Origin: Thermomonas beijingensis
GTDB taxonomy: Bacteria > Pseudomonadota > Gammaproteobacteria > Xanthomonadales > Xanthomonadaceae
Assembly (NCBI RefSeq): GCF_020034655.1
Contig: NZ_JAIQDJ010000002.1
Coordinates: 310,001-374,000 of the forward strand
Direction: 5' to 3'
Length of the DNA stretch: 64,000 bases
The translations under genes and the position numbers were made by a program. Position 1 is the stretch's first letter. Every line of letters begins with the position of its first letter. Under the pieces are notes generated by a model. The model made no database searches. It saw nothing but the letters and a program-made list of their open reading frames with translations, and had not been told where the DNA came from. This document shows, piece after piece, positions 52,037 through 61,400 of this stretch.

Positions 52037-52927
52037 TTGGAAGGACTGCAAAACGGGTTGCCCCGAAGTTCCCTTCATCCTCGCCCTTGGCGGGCGTCGC
52101 AGGAGCAGGTTTTCTGTAGTTCAAGCCAGCCAACGGAAATCTTAGTTGATTTGCAGGATGGCAGCAACCTTTCGCTTACCGTGGTGGATATGTCACTTGA
52201 CGATGCAGGCGCTGGCCTGTCCGCGCTTGCTCGTGCGAAATGGCTACGCGCCTTGGCGATGGCTGCCACCGACTACAAGACGGCAACAAGCCCGCTGTTG
52301 AAGGCAAAGGCGCTCAAGGCGCGCAATGAGGCGCGTCTGGCGCTTGGTCTTGGCCGTGCGGCACCGGCAGTTGCGCAGGAATCCGCGCCGGAAGTGCGTG
52401 AGCCACGCAAGGCCACCAGCCAATTCTACGAATTCGACCCGAACCGCAAACACGCGCAACGCAAGAAAGACAATGCGGAGGCGATGGCGCTACTGCGCAA
52501 GATTGATGCGGGCGAGCTTGCGCCAGAACGGTTGACGGATGCAGACAAGGCGACATTGGCGAAGTATTCCGGCCTAGGTGGCGCGTTGACAGGCGCGGAC
52601 GGCAAGACCGGCAGTGCGTATGAGTACTACACCCCGAAGCCCATTGCCGAAGGCATTTGGGCGATGCTTGGCGAGCTGGGTTTCTCGGGAGGCAAGGTAC
52701 TTGACCCATGCGCAGGGGTTGGCATCTTTGGCGCGACTGCCCCACTCAGCGTGGCGGTTGACGCGGTAGAGTTGAATGAAACATCGGGACGAATCAACGG
52801 CTTGGTGAATGGTGGGCCGGGGTACACGGCGACGGTTTCCCCGTTTGAGAAAGTTGCAGATGCCACGCCGGATGAGCAATACGACGCGGTTGCAGTAGGA
52901 TGCGCACTCACTCGATCACACCTATGA
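52037..52927 (+). pseudogene. Truncated N6-DNA-methyltransferase/helicase-type polyvalent protein
   Basis: Frame continues from the preceding ORF past its TGA. The recognisable part has LAKYSGLGGALTG, YYTPKPIAEGIW, the SAM-binding motif DPCAGVGIFG (from 52703), AVELNETSGRINGLV and DEQYDAV. In intact relatives (very large phage/plasmid proteins with methyltransferase and SNF2-like helicase parts, similar to DarB-like anti-restriction proteins) the catalytic NPPF-type motif comes right after this point. Here the sequence breaks at about 52888 into host DNA, so it cannot be an active methyltransferase. Confidence 0.7.
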
Positions 52928-52941
52928 AGAGGTTTCCCCGC

Positions 52942-53784
52942 ATGTTTGCGCGACTGTCACGGAGTTGGAGCCTGATCAAGGCCAGTGCGGGTGTGTTGGC
53001 CCAGGACAAAGAGCTGTTGGTATTTCCCTTGCTGTCGGCCATTTGCACGTTGCTGGTGGTTGCTGCATTCGTGTTGCCAGCGCTGGGGCTTGGGGTTTTG
53101 GATGGGGTGCGGGGCGGTGGCGCTTCACTGGCGATGTATGTGCTGGGGTTTTTGTTTTACTTGGTGCAGTACTTCGTAATTTTCTTTTTCAACTCGGCAC
53201 TGGTGGGAGCTGCGTTGATCCGGCTGGATGGCGGTAATCCGACGCTGGGTGATGGGTTGCGTATTGCAGGCAGCAAATGGGTGTCGATTCTGGGGTATGC
53301 GGCAGTTGCCGCCACGGTGGGTTTGATTCTGCGTTCGCTGCAAGAACGTGCGGGCTGGTTGGGGCGTATTGCAGTGGGGTTCTTGGGGGTGGCATGGACG
53401 GTCGCCAGCTTTCTGGTGGTGCCGGTGCTGGTCAGCCGCAATGTGGGGCCGATTGATGCGATCAAGGAAAGTGCGTTGCTGCTGAAGAAGACCTGGGGCG
53501 AGAACCTGATTGGCCAGGGCGGCGTGGGCTTGGTGTTCAGCCTGATTTTCGTTGCGATGGCCACGTTGGGCGCGCTGGCAATTGTGGGTGCGGCAATGAG
53601 CGGTAGTGGTGTGGTCATCGGACTGGTGGTTGCGTTGGTGGTGATCGCCTTCTTGCTGGCAGCACTGATCCACGCGGCGCTCTCCGGGATTTATTCGGCA
53701 GCGTTGTACCGCTACGCCGTGGGCCAAGAGACGTCCACCGGATTTGATGGGCAGCTGCTACAGCGGGCATTTGCAGTCAAATAG
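52942..53784 (+). CDS. DUF6159-like multi-pass membrane protein
   Basis: 280 residues. MFARLSRSWSLIKASAGVLAQDKELLVFPLLS opens the protein, followed by about six hydrophobic segments, a pattern I associate with DUF6159. The ATG at 52942 has GAGG upstream; ATGs at 52924 and 52900 are in frame but lie in or next to the element junction. Function unknown; predicted inner membrane. It is the first host-type gene after the decayed island. Confidence 0.7.
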   Translation: MFARLSRSWSLIKASAGVLAQDKELLVFPLLSAICTLLVVAAFVLPALGLGVLDGVRGGGASLAMYVLGFLFYLVQYFVIFFFNSALVGAALIRLDGGNPTLGDGLRIAGSKWVSILGYAAVAATVGLILRSLQERAGWLGRIAVGFLGVAWTVASFLVVPVLVSRNVGPIDAIKESALLLKKTWGENLIGQGGVGLVFSLIFVAMATLGALAIVGAAMSGSGVVIGLVVALVVIAFLLAALIHAALSGIYSAALYRYAVGQETSTGFDGQLLQRAFAVK

Positions 53785-53800
53785 CAGATGTTTCGTTGCA

Positions 53801-53826
53801 AATTTGAGTTCATTCGTGCTCAAATT
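53801..53826. promoter_or_regulatory. Inverted repeat upstream of the LysR gene
   Basis: AATTTGAG and CTCAAATT form 8-bp arms around a 10-bp spacer, in an AT-rich 74-bp gap. A GATAAT -10-like box is at 53841-53846. It is a plausible autoregulatory site for the LysR-type regulator. Confidence 0.5.
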
Positions 53827-53858
53827 GTAAGTATCGTTCTGATAATGGAAGTGTCTGT

Positions 53859-54845
53859 ATGCAGGATCTCAATGACCTGTATTACTTTGTTGCGGTGGTC
53901 GATCACGGCGGGTTTGCCGCAGCCGAGCGCGCGCTGGGTATCCCCAAGTCACGCTTGAGTCGTCGCATCAGCGCATTGGAGGCCGAGTTGGGCGTGCGCT
54001 TGTTGCAGCGCTCGACGCGACGGTTTGCGGTGACCGATGTGGGCACCAGCGTGTATCGGCACGCACAGTCAATGCTGGCTGAGGCGCAGGCCGCACGCGA
54101 GGTGGTGGATCAACTCAGCGCCGAGCCGCGTGGCACCGTACGGGCCAGTGTGCCGGTGTCAATGGCGCAGCAACAGTTACCGAAGTTGCTGCCTGAGTTC
54201 TTGGCGCTGTATCCCAAGGTGCGGATGCAGTTGACCGTCAGCAATCGCCGCGTGGATGTGATCAACGAGGGCGTGGATGTGGCGATCCGCGTACGCAGCA
54301 AGCTGGATGATGATGGCAGCCTGGTGATGCGGAGTTTTGGCCAAATCCAGGAGTTGCTGGTGGCTAGCCCGCACTATTTGCAGCGCGCGGGTCGGCCGCA
54401 GTTGCCCGAGCAATTGGCCGAGCATGTCACCCTGAGCGTCAGCGAGGACGATGCGCGCCAGCGCTGGGAATTGCATGGCCCTGATGGCGAAGTTCGGCGC
54501 ATTGAGTTGCAACCGCGCATCACTGGCTTTGATTTTCCAATGATGTTGACGATGGCGCGCGATGGCATGGGCATCACCTTGTTGCCGGAAACAGTGTGTG
54601 CCGAAGCGGTACGCCGCGGCGAACTGGAAGTGGTGTTACCGCAATGGCGGCTGCCGCAAGGGATCGCGCATGCGGTGTTTGCTTCGCGTCGTGGCATGTT
54701 GCCAGCAGTGCGGGTGTTCATTGATTTTTTGGCAGAAAAAATGCCACGCTTACTGGAGGCCGCACGGTTGGAGTGCAGTAGCCCGGAATGCCAGAAAAAG
54801 CGCACCCGCCAAAATCCTGAGCAACTCGCGCAGATGTCGGCGTAG
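53859..54845 (+). CDS. LysR-family transcriptional regulator
   Basis: 328 residues. Winged helix-turn-helix at about 1-60 (FVAVVDHGGFAAAERALGIPKSRLSRRISALE), then the periplasmic-binding-protein-like effector domain (VRASVPVSMAQQQLPKLLPEFL...). Subfamily resembles regulators of quinone or reductase genes, but no divergently transcribed target lies next to it here; the upstream gene is co-directional. Its regulon cannot be inferred. Confidence 0.88.
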   Translation: MQDLNDLYYFVAVVDHGGFAAAERALGIPKSRLSRRISALEAELGVRLLQRSTRRFAVTDVGTSVYRHAQSMLAEAQAAREVVDQLSAEPRGTVRASVPVSMAQQQLPKLLPEFLALYPKVRMQLTVSNRRVDVINEGVDVAIRVRSKLDDDGSLVMRSFGQIQELLVASPHYLQRAGRPQLPEQLAEHVTLSVSEDDARQRWELHGPDGEVRRIELQPRITGFDFPMMLTMARDGMGITLLPETVCAEAVRRGELEVVLPQWRLPQGIAHAVFASRRGMLPAVRVFIDFLAEKMPRLLEAARLECSSPECQKKRTRQNPEQLAQMSA

Positions 54846-54887
54846 TGCCAACCGGGTGTGGCATGCGACAATAGCGCGCACTGAATC

Positions 54888-54977
54888 GGAGAGATGGCCG
54901 AGCGGTTTAAGGCACCGGTCTTGAAAACCGGCGAAGGGTTATACCTTCCGTGGGTTCGAATCCCACTCTCTCCGCCA
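54888..54977 (+). tRNA. tRNA-Ser (TGA)
   Basis: 90 nt with long variable arm and CCA. Acceptor GGAGAGA pairs with TCTCTCC; anticodon loop CTTGAAA gives TGA. Confidence 0.97.
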
Positions 54978-55017
54978 CTTTTGCACATTGCAGAACGATA
55001 CCGGAGAACGTTGAATC

Positions 55018-55548
55018 ATGCGGTTCTCGTGGTCCATGGATGCACCAGCGGATATGCGCGATTCGGTGAGTCCCACCGCAGAGCACACGCGGGATCTGCA
55101 ATGGATGCAGCATGCGTTGGCACTCGCGGCGCGCGCGCGCGATGAAGACAACGAAATCCCGGTTGGCGCGGTCATCGTTGATGCTGCTGGCAGGTTGCTG
55201 GGTGAAGGTTGGAACCGCAATATCCGCGAGCACGATCCGAGCGCACATGCCGAGATTATCGCGATGCGCCAGGCAGGGCGTGCGCTCAGCAATCATCGCC
55301 TGGTCGGTTGCACCCTGTATGTGACGTTGGAGCCGTGCGCGATGTGCGCGATGGCAATGGTCCATGCGCGGATCGCACGCGTGGTGTATGCCGCAGCCGA
55401 TCCCAAAACCGGGGCTGCAGGGAGCGTGTTCGATCTGTTGCAAGATGCGCGCCACAATCACCGCGTGGAGGTTCGTGGCGGGCTGTTGGCAGAGCTTGCC
55501 GGGCCGATGCTGACGGCTTTTTTTCGCGCCAAGCGCGGGAAAATTTAA
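55018..55548 (+). CDS. tadA: tRNA-specific adenosine deaminase
   Basis: 176 residues. Zinc deaminase motifs HAE (His77-Glu79, SAHAEIIAMRQA) and PCAMC (Cys107, Cys110). Converts A34 to inosine in tRNA-Arg(ACG). The N-terminal ~25 residues precede the family core; start at 55018 follows GGAG, while an ATG at 55036 is possible. Directly downstream of tRNA-Ser. Confidence 0.9.
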   Translation: MRFSWSMDAPADMRDSVSPTAEHTRDLQWMQHALALAARARDEDNEIPVGAVIVDAAGRLLGEGWNRNIREHDPSAHAEIIAMRQAGRALSNHRLVGCTLYVTLEPCAMCAMAMVHARIARVVYAAADPKTGAAGSVFDLLQDARHNHRVEVRGGLLAELAGPMLTAFFRAKRGKI

Positions 55549-55625
55549 GCAAGGAATTCCGGAGGATTCTTGCCCGCGCACGCCTTGCTGCAACGTGAAT
55601 GCGCACTGCCGACGAACGGCACTGT

Positions 55626-55654
55626 TTGAATGTGCGATTTAGCTCTTTTCTAAC
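55626..55654 (+). promoter_or_regulatory. Candidate promoter of a small RNA
   Basis: TTGAAT (55626-55631), 17-bp spacer, TCTAAC (55649-55654). Predicts a start near 55661. Confidence 0.45.
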
Positions 55655-55660
55655 ATCACC

Positions 55661-55780
55661 CGGCGTAAGGTTCCGGTTCCGGAGAAAAACTTCGCGGCGC
55701 GCAAAACGTCACGGAGAATCGCTCCGGCCACCCGACCCGGTCCCCTCCAGGCGCAATGCCCGCGAGACCGGGTCTTTTTT
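55661..55780 (+). ncRNA. Putative structured small RNA
   Basis: A gene-free 247-bp gap holds a promoter-like pair and, about 120 nt on, a strong terminator. Between them are a hairpin CGGAG-AATCG-CTCCG (55712-55726) and a GC-rich stretch. No ORF fits. The terminator loop is C-rich (CCCCTCC), a feature seen in some xanthomonad sRNAs, but no known family could be matched. It lacks the GGAAGGAAGC-type apical sequence of SRP RNA. Confidence 0.45.
55734..55780 (+). terminator. Terminator of the putative sRNA
   Basis: GACCCGGTC (55734-55742) pairs with GACCGGGTC (55766-55774), followed by TTTTTT. The 23-nt loop contains a small inner GGC/GCC pairing. Confidence 0.85.
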
Positions 55781-55795
55781 GCGCCGATGACGTGC

Positions 55796-56074
55796 CTAGC
55801 GTGTGCGCAGCTCGACGTCACCCTGCAGCTGGCCATCGCGATCCAACACCACGCGCACCCGTTTGCCGGCGTGATAGAAGCTGGCGCGATACAGACCCGC
55901 ATCCTCGCCAGTGCCGCGTTCGCACAGTTGGTTGATTTTGTGTTGCTTCAGCAGTTGCAAAAACATATCGACTGGCAACTCCAATGCAGTGGCAATCGGG
56001 GCTGCTTCAATCTCGATCTCCAGCTTCGGGTTGAGCTCGATGGGGATGGCTTTGGGTGACGTGCGCGCTTGCAT
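55796..56074 (-). CDS. DUF6522-like small protein
   Basis: 92 residues from the ATG at 56074. IEIEAAPIATALELPVDMFLQLL, LCERGTGEDAGLYRASFYH and RVRVVLDRDGQ resemble DUF6522, often found beside respiratory or copper-related genes; no catalytic residue is known. Two cytochrome c genes lie upstream on the same strand, 110 bp away, so a shared transcript is possible. Convergent with the putative sRNA. Confidence 0.65.
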   Translation of the reverse strand: MQARTSPKAIPIELNPKLEIEIEAAPIATALELPVDMFLQLLKQHKINQLCERGTGEDAGLYRASFYHAGKRVRVVLDRDGQLQGDVELRTR

Positions 56075-56183
56075 GGGGTGAGTTTCGGCATTCAAATCAA
56101 TACCTGCACTGATGCGCGTCAATTGCAGTGCAGACAACAATAAGGCCCCCGGGGGGGCCGTTTGCAACACGTGTCAACCGCGA

Positions 56184-56618
56184 TCAGTTGATGTCTTGAA
56201 GGTCACGCAACTGACGCGGCACACTGGCGAAATAGGCGGCCAAGTCGGCGATTTGCTGGTCGTTCAAGCCCTTGGCCTGCGCGGCCATCACGTCGGCGGT
56301 GGCACCGGCACGGGTACCGCCACGGTAGGCTTGCAGCGAATGCCCAAGGTAGTCGGCATACTGGCCGCCAATTTTCGGATACATGCCGTCGATTGGGGCA
56401 TTGCCTTCCGCGCCATGGCAGGAGGTGCAGGCGGCGACGCCCTGCGTGCCCTTGGTGGCGATGTCGTGGCCAGCGGCAATATCACCCTTGGGCAGGCCGG
56501 CGGATGACGTGGTGTGTTCTGCGCCAGCACTGGCGTGTTCACTCTCGGCTTTGCCACCGCAGGCAGACAGGGCAAGTGCGCAGGCCAAGGCGAGCAGGGT
56601 CATGGAAGTCTTGGTCAT
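56184..56618 (-). CDS. Lipoprotein c-type cytochrome
   Basis: 144 residues. Lipobox LSAC with Cys20 and heme site CTSCH (Cys64, Cys67, His68); candidate axial Met in MYPKIGGQY (Met79). One heme, class I. It overlaps the region of the upstream cytochrome gene's stop; the ATG at 56618 is chosen over a GTG at 56630. Probably anchored in the inner or outer membrane facing the periplasm, carrying electrons to an oxidase. Confidence 0.85.
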   Translation of the reverse strand: MTKTSMTLLALACALALSACGGKAESEHASAGAEHTTSSAGLPKGDIAAGHDIATKGTQGVAACTSCHGAEGNAPIDGMYPKIGGQYADYLGHSLQAYRGGTRAGATADVMAAQAKGLNDQQIADLAAYFASVPRQLRDLQDIN

Positions 56619-56626
56619 GGCGCGGC

Positions 56627-57019
56627 TCACTTCTTCAAGCTGGACAGGTAGGCGGCGATATCGGCAATGTCTTGTTCGGAGAAACTCTCCGCTTGGGCCT
56701 GCATCGTTGGGTGTTTGCGCTTGCCGGTGCGGTATTCGCCCAGCGCATTACGCAGATAGGTTTCCGACTGGCCACCGATCATCGGCACGTGGTAGCTGGG
56801 GTAGGCGTTTTTATAGCCAGTCAACCCGTGGCAACCCTTGCAGGTGTACACCAAGCCCTTGCCGCGGCTGGAATCGCCTGTCAGTGCAGCGGCTGCGGGC
56901 GTAGCGGCGGCAACCGCCGGGGCTGCAGCAGGTGCTGGAGCGGTGGACTCTTGGGCAGTGACGGCAAATGTCGCAAGCAGCAGGGCAAGGCTTGCGGCAA
57001 TCGGCAGCGGTCGCATCAT
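56627..57019 (-). CDS. Periplasmic c-type cytochrome
   Basis: 130 residues with a cleavable signal peptide (LALLLATFAVTAQ), an Ala/Pro linker and a heme site CKGCH (Cys60, Cys63, His64); axial Met probably Met80 in HVPMIGGQ. The sequence around MIGGQS-YL is similar to the next gene's KIGGQYADYL, suggesting duplication. Cytochrome c4/c5-like electron carrier. ATGATG start; the second is possible. Confidence 0.85.
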   Translation of the reverse strand: MMRPLPIAASLALLLATFAVTAQESTAPAPAAAPAVAAATPAAAALTGDSSRGKGLVYTCKGCHGLTGYKNAYPSYHVPMIGGQSETYLRNALGEYRTGKRKHPTMQAQAESFSEQDIADIAAYLSSLKK

Positions 57020-57215
57020 CGGGCTGTTCCGGTTGAAAGTCGGTGGGTGAAGGCGATGCCGATAGTCGGCATCCGTTCAGGACGAGTATAACGGTGAAAT
57101 CCGTTCGCCACATATGCGTCTCATCCGCATCCTTGAAGATGAACGCAAGGCGCGGACCAGAGAATGTTGGATGGCATGCATGACCTTCGGCGCATGTAAA
57201 TAGGAATTTGCCTGG

Positions 57216-57243
57216 TGATATACTTGACTACAACACCAGTCAA
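57216..57243 (+). promoter_or_regulatory. Promoter with overlapping operator for the efflux operon
   Basis: Extended -10 TGATATACT (57216-57224), with predicted start near 57231, overlaps an inverted repeat TTGACT (57224-57229)/AGTCAA (57238-57243) with an 8-bp spacer. Such a layout fits repression by a TetR/MarR-type protein. No regulator gene is adjacent in this window. Confidence 0.55.
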
Positions 57244-57255
57244 TGACCTGAACCC

Positions 57256-58401
57256 ATGCCCAAGATGCCCACGACCACCGCCGATCGCCCTGGTCGCACG
57301 CTTCAGTTTGCCCGTTTGAGCCTGCTGGCCATTGCCCTGGGGCTGGCTACTTTCGGGCTCGCCGCCTGCAAGGGGGGGGGTGCCAATGGCCCGGGTGGCA
57401 AATTGGATCCCAAGGCCGACAAAGGCCCGGAAGCCGTGCCGGTGGAAGTGGCCACGGCTGGCCAGCGTTCGATCAGTGCCAGCTATAACGGCACCGCTGC
57501 ACTGGAAGCCCGCGCGGATGCACAAGTGGTATCGAAGACCTCCGGTATCGCCTTGAAGGTGTTGGCCGATGTGGGGCAGCACGTCAGCGCAGGGCAAACC
57601 TTGGTCAGCATCGACCGTGACCGCGCTGTGTTGCAGCAGGCACAGGCCGATGCGCAGGTGCGCAAGCTGGAAGCCAATTACCGTCGTGCCACCCAGTTGG
57701 CCGAGCAAAAGATGGTTAGTGCCAACGATGTGGATCAGCTGCGGTTTGACTTGGACAACGCACGTGCGCAGTTGCGTATGGCCAAGCTGGAACTGGCCTA
57801 TGGCAATGTGACTGCGCCGATTTCGGGGGTGGTGGCCACCCGCGACATCAAGCCTGGCAATTTCGTGCAGATCAACACGCCGATCTTCACCATTGTGGAC
57901 ACCTCGCGGCTGGAGGCCACATTGAACGTGCCCGAGCGCGAAATCGAAGTGCTCAAGGCGGGTCAGCCGGTGCAATTGCTGGTGGACGCACTACCGGGCA
58001 AAACCTTTGACGGCAAGATCGACCGCGTTTCGCCGGTGGTCGATGCCGGCAGCGGTACCTTCCGCGTGATCAGTGCATTTGATGGCGGCGGGCTGCTGCA
58101 ACCGGGCATGTTCGGCCGCATCAAAATCCGCTACGACCAACGTGCCGATGCCTTGGTGATCCCGCGCAATGCCTTGCTGGAAGACGGCAATGCACCGGCA
58201 GTGTTTGTGGTGCGCGGCGGCAAGGCGGCACGCGCCACCCTGAAACTGGGCTATGACGATGGCCCGTGGGTGGAAGTGCGCAGTGGCCTGAAGGCCGGCG
58301 ATCAAGTCGTGGTGGCTGGCAAGTCCGCGCTGCGCGATGGCAGTGCGGTGAAAGTCTTGGATGGCGCAGCTTCCGCGCAACCGGCGAAGGCCGCGCAATG
58401 A
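57256..58401 (+). CDS. RND efflux membrane-fusion (adaptor) lipoprotein
   Basis: 381 residues. Lipobox LAAC with Cys38, then a barrel-sandwich (biotinyl-lipoyl-like) domain split by an alpha-hairpin (AQADAQVRKLEANYRRATQLAEQ), beta-barrel (LEATLNVPEREIEVLKAGQ) and C-terminal domain. Connects an RND permease to an outer-membrane channel. Directly after the lipid-anchor codon there is a run of nine G (57372-57380), a possible slippage site. Ends overlapping the first permease (ATGA). No TolC-like gene is inside the window. Confidence 0.9.
   Translation: MPKMPTTTADRPGRTLQFARLSLLAIALGLATFGLAACKGGGANGPGGKLDPKADKGPEAVPVEVATAGQRSISASYNGTAALEARADAQVVSKTSGIALKVLADVGQHVSAGQTLVSIDRDRAVLQQAQADAQVRKLEANYRRATQLAEQKMVSANDVDQLRFDLDNARAQLRMAKLELAYGNVTAPISGVVATRDIKPGNFVQINTPIFTIVDTSRLEATLNVPEREIEVLKAGQPVQLLVDALPGKTFDGKIDRVSPVVDAGSGTFRVISAFDGGGLLQPGMFGRIKIRYDQRADALVIPRNALLEDGNAPAVFVVRGGKAARATLKLGYDDGPWVEVRSGLKAGDQVVVAGKSALRDGSAVKVLDGAASAQPAKAAQ
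57372..57380 (+). repeat. Poly-G tract of 9 inside the adaptor gene
   Basis: Nine G encode Lys-Gly-Gly-Gly just after lipobox Cys38. A one-base change would frameshift the protein near residue 41. Confidence 0.9.
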
Positions 58402-61400
58402 GCCCGTCCGACGATCTGCACGATCCGCTGCACCCGCCAGGCGGTGGTTTCAGCTTGGTGGAATTTGCCACGCGTCGGCGCGTCACCGTTGCCATGATGA
58501 CGTTGACCTTGGTGCTGTTTGGCTTGATCGCACTGGGCAGCTTGAAGGTCAATCTGTTGCCCGACCTGAGCTATCCCACCTTGACCGTGCGCACCGACTA
58601 CCCCGGTGCGGCACCGTCGGAAGTGGAAACCCTGATCTCGCAACCAGCGGAAGAAGCCTTGGGCGTGGTCAAGGGCTTGCGCAAGCTGAAGTCGGTATCG
58701 CGCACCGGGCAAAGTGATGTGGTGCTGGAGTTTGCGTGGGGCACCAACATGGATCAGGCCAGCCTGGACGTGCGCGACAAGATGGAGGCACTGCAATTCC
58801 CACTGGACGCCAAGGCGCCGGTGTTGCTGCGTTTCAACCCGTCCACCCAGCCGATCATGCGGTTGGCGCTCTCGCCCAAACAGGCTAGCAGCAGTGCGGA
58901 TGAGATTCGTCAGTTGATGGAGCTGCGCCGCTACGCGGATGAAGATCTCAAACGCAAACTCGAACCGGTGGCTGGCGTCGCTGCGGTGAAGGTCGGCGGC
59001 GGCCTGGAAGATGAAGTGCAGGTGGATGTGGACCAGCGCAAACTGGCGCAGCTGGGGCTGACCATCGACAACGTGATCCAGCGCTTGCAGCAGGAAAACG
59101 TGAACGTCTCCGGCGGGCGCTTGGAAGAAGGTGCGCAGCGCTATCTGGTGCGCACGGTGAACCAGTTTGCCAATGTCGATGAAATTCGCAACATGCTGCT
59201 CACCACGCGTGCGGCGGCCAGCAGCAATAGCGGCACCCAGCAAGCGATGCGGGTGGCCGCAGCCAGCGGCAATGCCAGCGTGATGGCGGCGTTGTCGCAG
59301 GGTGGAAGCAATAATGCCGCCGGTGTCCAAGCCATTCGCTTGAAAGATGTGGCCGAGGTGCGCCAAGGCTACAAGGAACGCGAAGCCATCATCCGTTTGA
59401 ATGGTCGTGAAACGGTGGAACTGGCGCTGTACAAGGAAGGCGATGCCAATACCGTGGCCACCGCCGATGCGCTGGAAGCAAAGCTCAAGGAGATTCGCGA
59501 AAAATTGCCGCGCGGGGTGGAGTTGACCACCATTGAAGACCAGTCGATCTTCATCCGCAATGCCATCCACAGCGTGAAATTTGATGGTGTGCTGGGCGGC
59601 ATCCTGTCGATCCTGATCATCTTCCTGTTCCTGCGCGATGGCTGGAGCACGTTCGTGATTTCGCTGTCGCTGCCGGTATCGATCATCGCCACCTTCTTCA
59701 TCATGGGGCAGCTGGGTCTGAGTTTGAACGTGATGTCACTGGGCGGCTTGGCGCTGGCCACCGGGCTGGTGGTGGATGACTCCATCGTGGTGCTGGAATC
59801 GATTGCCAAAGCACGTGAGCGCGGGCTGGGCATCCTTGAAGCCACCATTGCCGGTACCCGTGAAGTCAGCATGGCGGTGGTCGCGTCCACCTTGACCACG
59901 ATTGCGGTGTTCTTGCCCTTGGTCTTCGTGCAGGGTATTGCCGGGCAGTTGTTCCGCGACCAAGCCTTGACGGTGGCCATTGCCATTGCGGTGTCGTTAG
60001 TGGTGGCAATGACCCTGATCCCGATGTTGAGCTCGCTCAAGGGGCGCGCGCCGATGGGCTTCCCTGACGAGCCGGCGCATCCGCGTTGGCAGGCGCAGAA
60101 GACGTGGCAGAAGCCGGTGATGTATGGCGGCCGCGGCGTGGGCGCACTGTTTCGTTATGGTTTCTTTGGTGTGGCATGGCTGATCGTGCGCATCTGGCGC
60201 GGCATTGCGGCGGTCGTCGGTCCCGTGATGCGCAAGGCCAGTGATGTGGCGATGGCCCCCTATGCGCGTGCCGAACGTGGCTACCTGCGCATCTTGCCTG
60301 CGGCCTTGTCGCGGCCGGTACCGATCTTGTTGGTGGCCGGCGTCGCATTCGCGTTGACGCTGGCGGTTGTGCCGCTGCTGGGGACGGATCTGATTCCGCA
60401 GTTGGCGCAGGATCGCTTCGAAATGACCGCCAAACTGCCCCCGGGCACGCCGTTGGCGCAGACCGATGCCTTGGTGCGCCAAGTGCAGGCCGCACATGGC
60501 AAGGATCCGGGGGCGCGCGTGCTGTATGGCGTGTCCGGCACGGGTACCCGACTGGATGCCAGCCCTACCGAAAGCGGTGAGAACATCGGCAAGTTGACCG
60601 TGGTGATGGACGGCAATCAGCACGAAGGTCCATTGACCGAAGGGCTGCGCAAGACCATGCGCGAGCATCCGGGCGTGCAGGTGGATTTCAGCCGGCCCGA
60701 GCTGTTCAGTTTGTCGCCGCCACTGGAAATCGAGGTGGAAGGGCAAGATCTGGATGCCATTCGCGATGCCGGCAACAAGTTGGCGCGCATGCTGCGTGCC
60801 AATGGCCACTACGCCGATGTGAAGTCGACGGTGGAGCAGGGCTTTCCTGAAATCCAGATCCGCTTTGATCAGGACCGTGCAGCGGCGCTGGGCTTGACCA
60901 CGCGCCAGATCGCCGATGCCGTCGTCAATAAGGTCAAAGGCAATGTGGCCACCCGCTACAGCTTCCGCGATCGCAAGATTGATGTGTTGGTGCGTGCCGA
61001 AGCAAGCGACCGCGCGTCGGTGGATGACATCCGGCATTTGATCGTGAATTCAAACAAGGGCGCGCCAGTGGAATTGGCCGCAGTGGCCACGGTGACGGCC
61101 ACCACCGGCCCCAGCGAAATCCATCGTGCCGACCATAAACGGGTAGCCATCGTCTCGGCCAATCTGCACGGGATTGACTTGGGCAATGCCATTCGTGAAG
61201 TGGACGCGATGGTGGCAGCTACCCCGCTGGGGGTGGAGATCGGCATGCGGATTGGCGGCCAGGGCCAGGAGTTGGATGAGTCGATTCGTTCGCTGCTGTT
61301 CGCGTTCGCGCTGGCGGTGTTCCTGGTGTACTTGGTGATGGCCTCGCAGTTTGAATCGCTACTGCACCCGTTCGTGATTCTGTTCACCATCCCGCTGGCG

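Larger units (their letters stand above)
51043..52925. mobile_element. Decayed integrative element at tRNA-Leu
   Basis: Between the tRNA-Leu 3-prime end and the DUF6159-like gene lie only mobile-type remnants: repeats, an integrase N-terminal fragment, a 57-residue orphan, a nuclease-like ORF and a truncated methyltransferase. No second copy of the tRNA 3-prime end was found at the right side, so attR seems lost. The right limit (about 52.89 kb) is where the methyltransferase similarity stops. Confidence 0.75.

Noticed and set aside
55661-55780. SRP (4.5S) RNA
   Set aside because: The conserved apical loop sequence (GGAAGGAAGC type) is absent.
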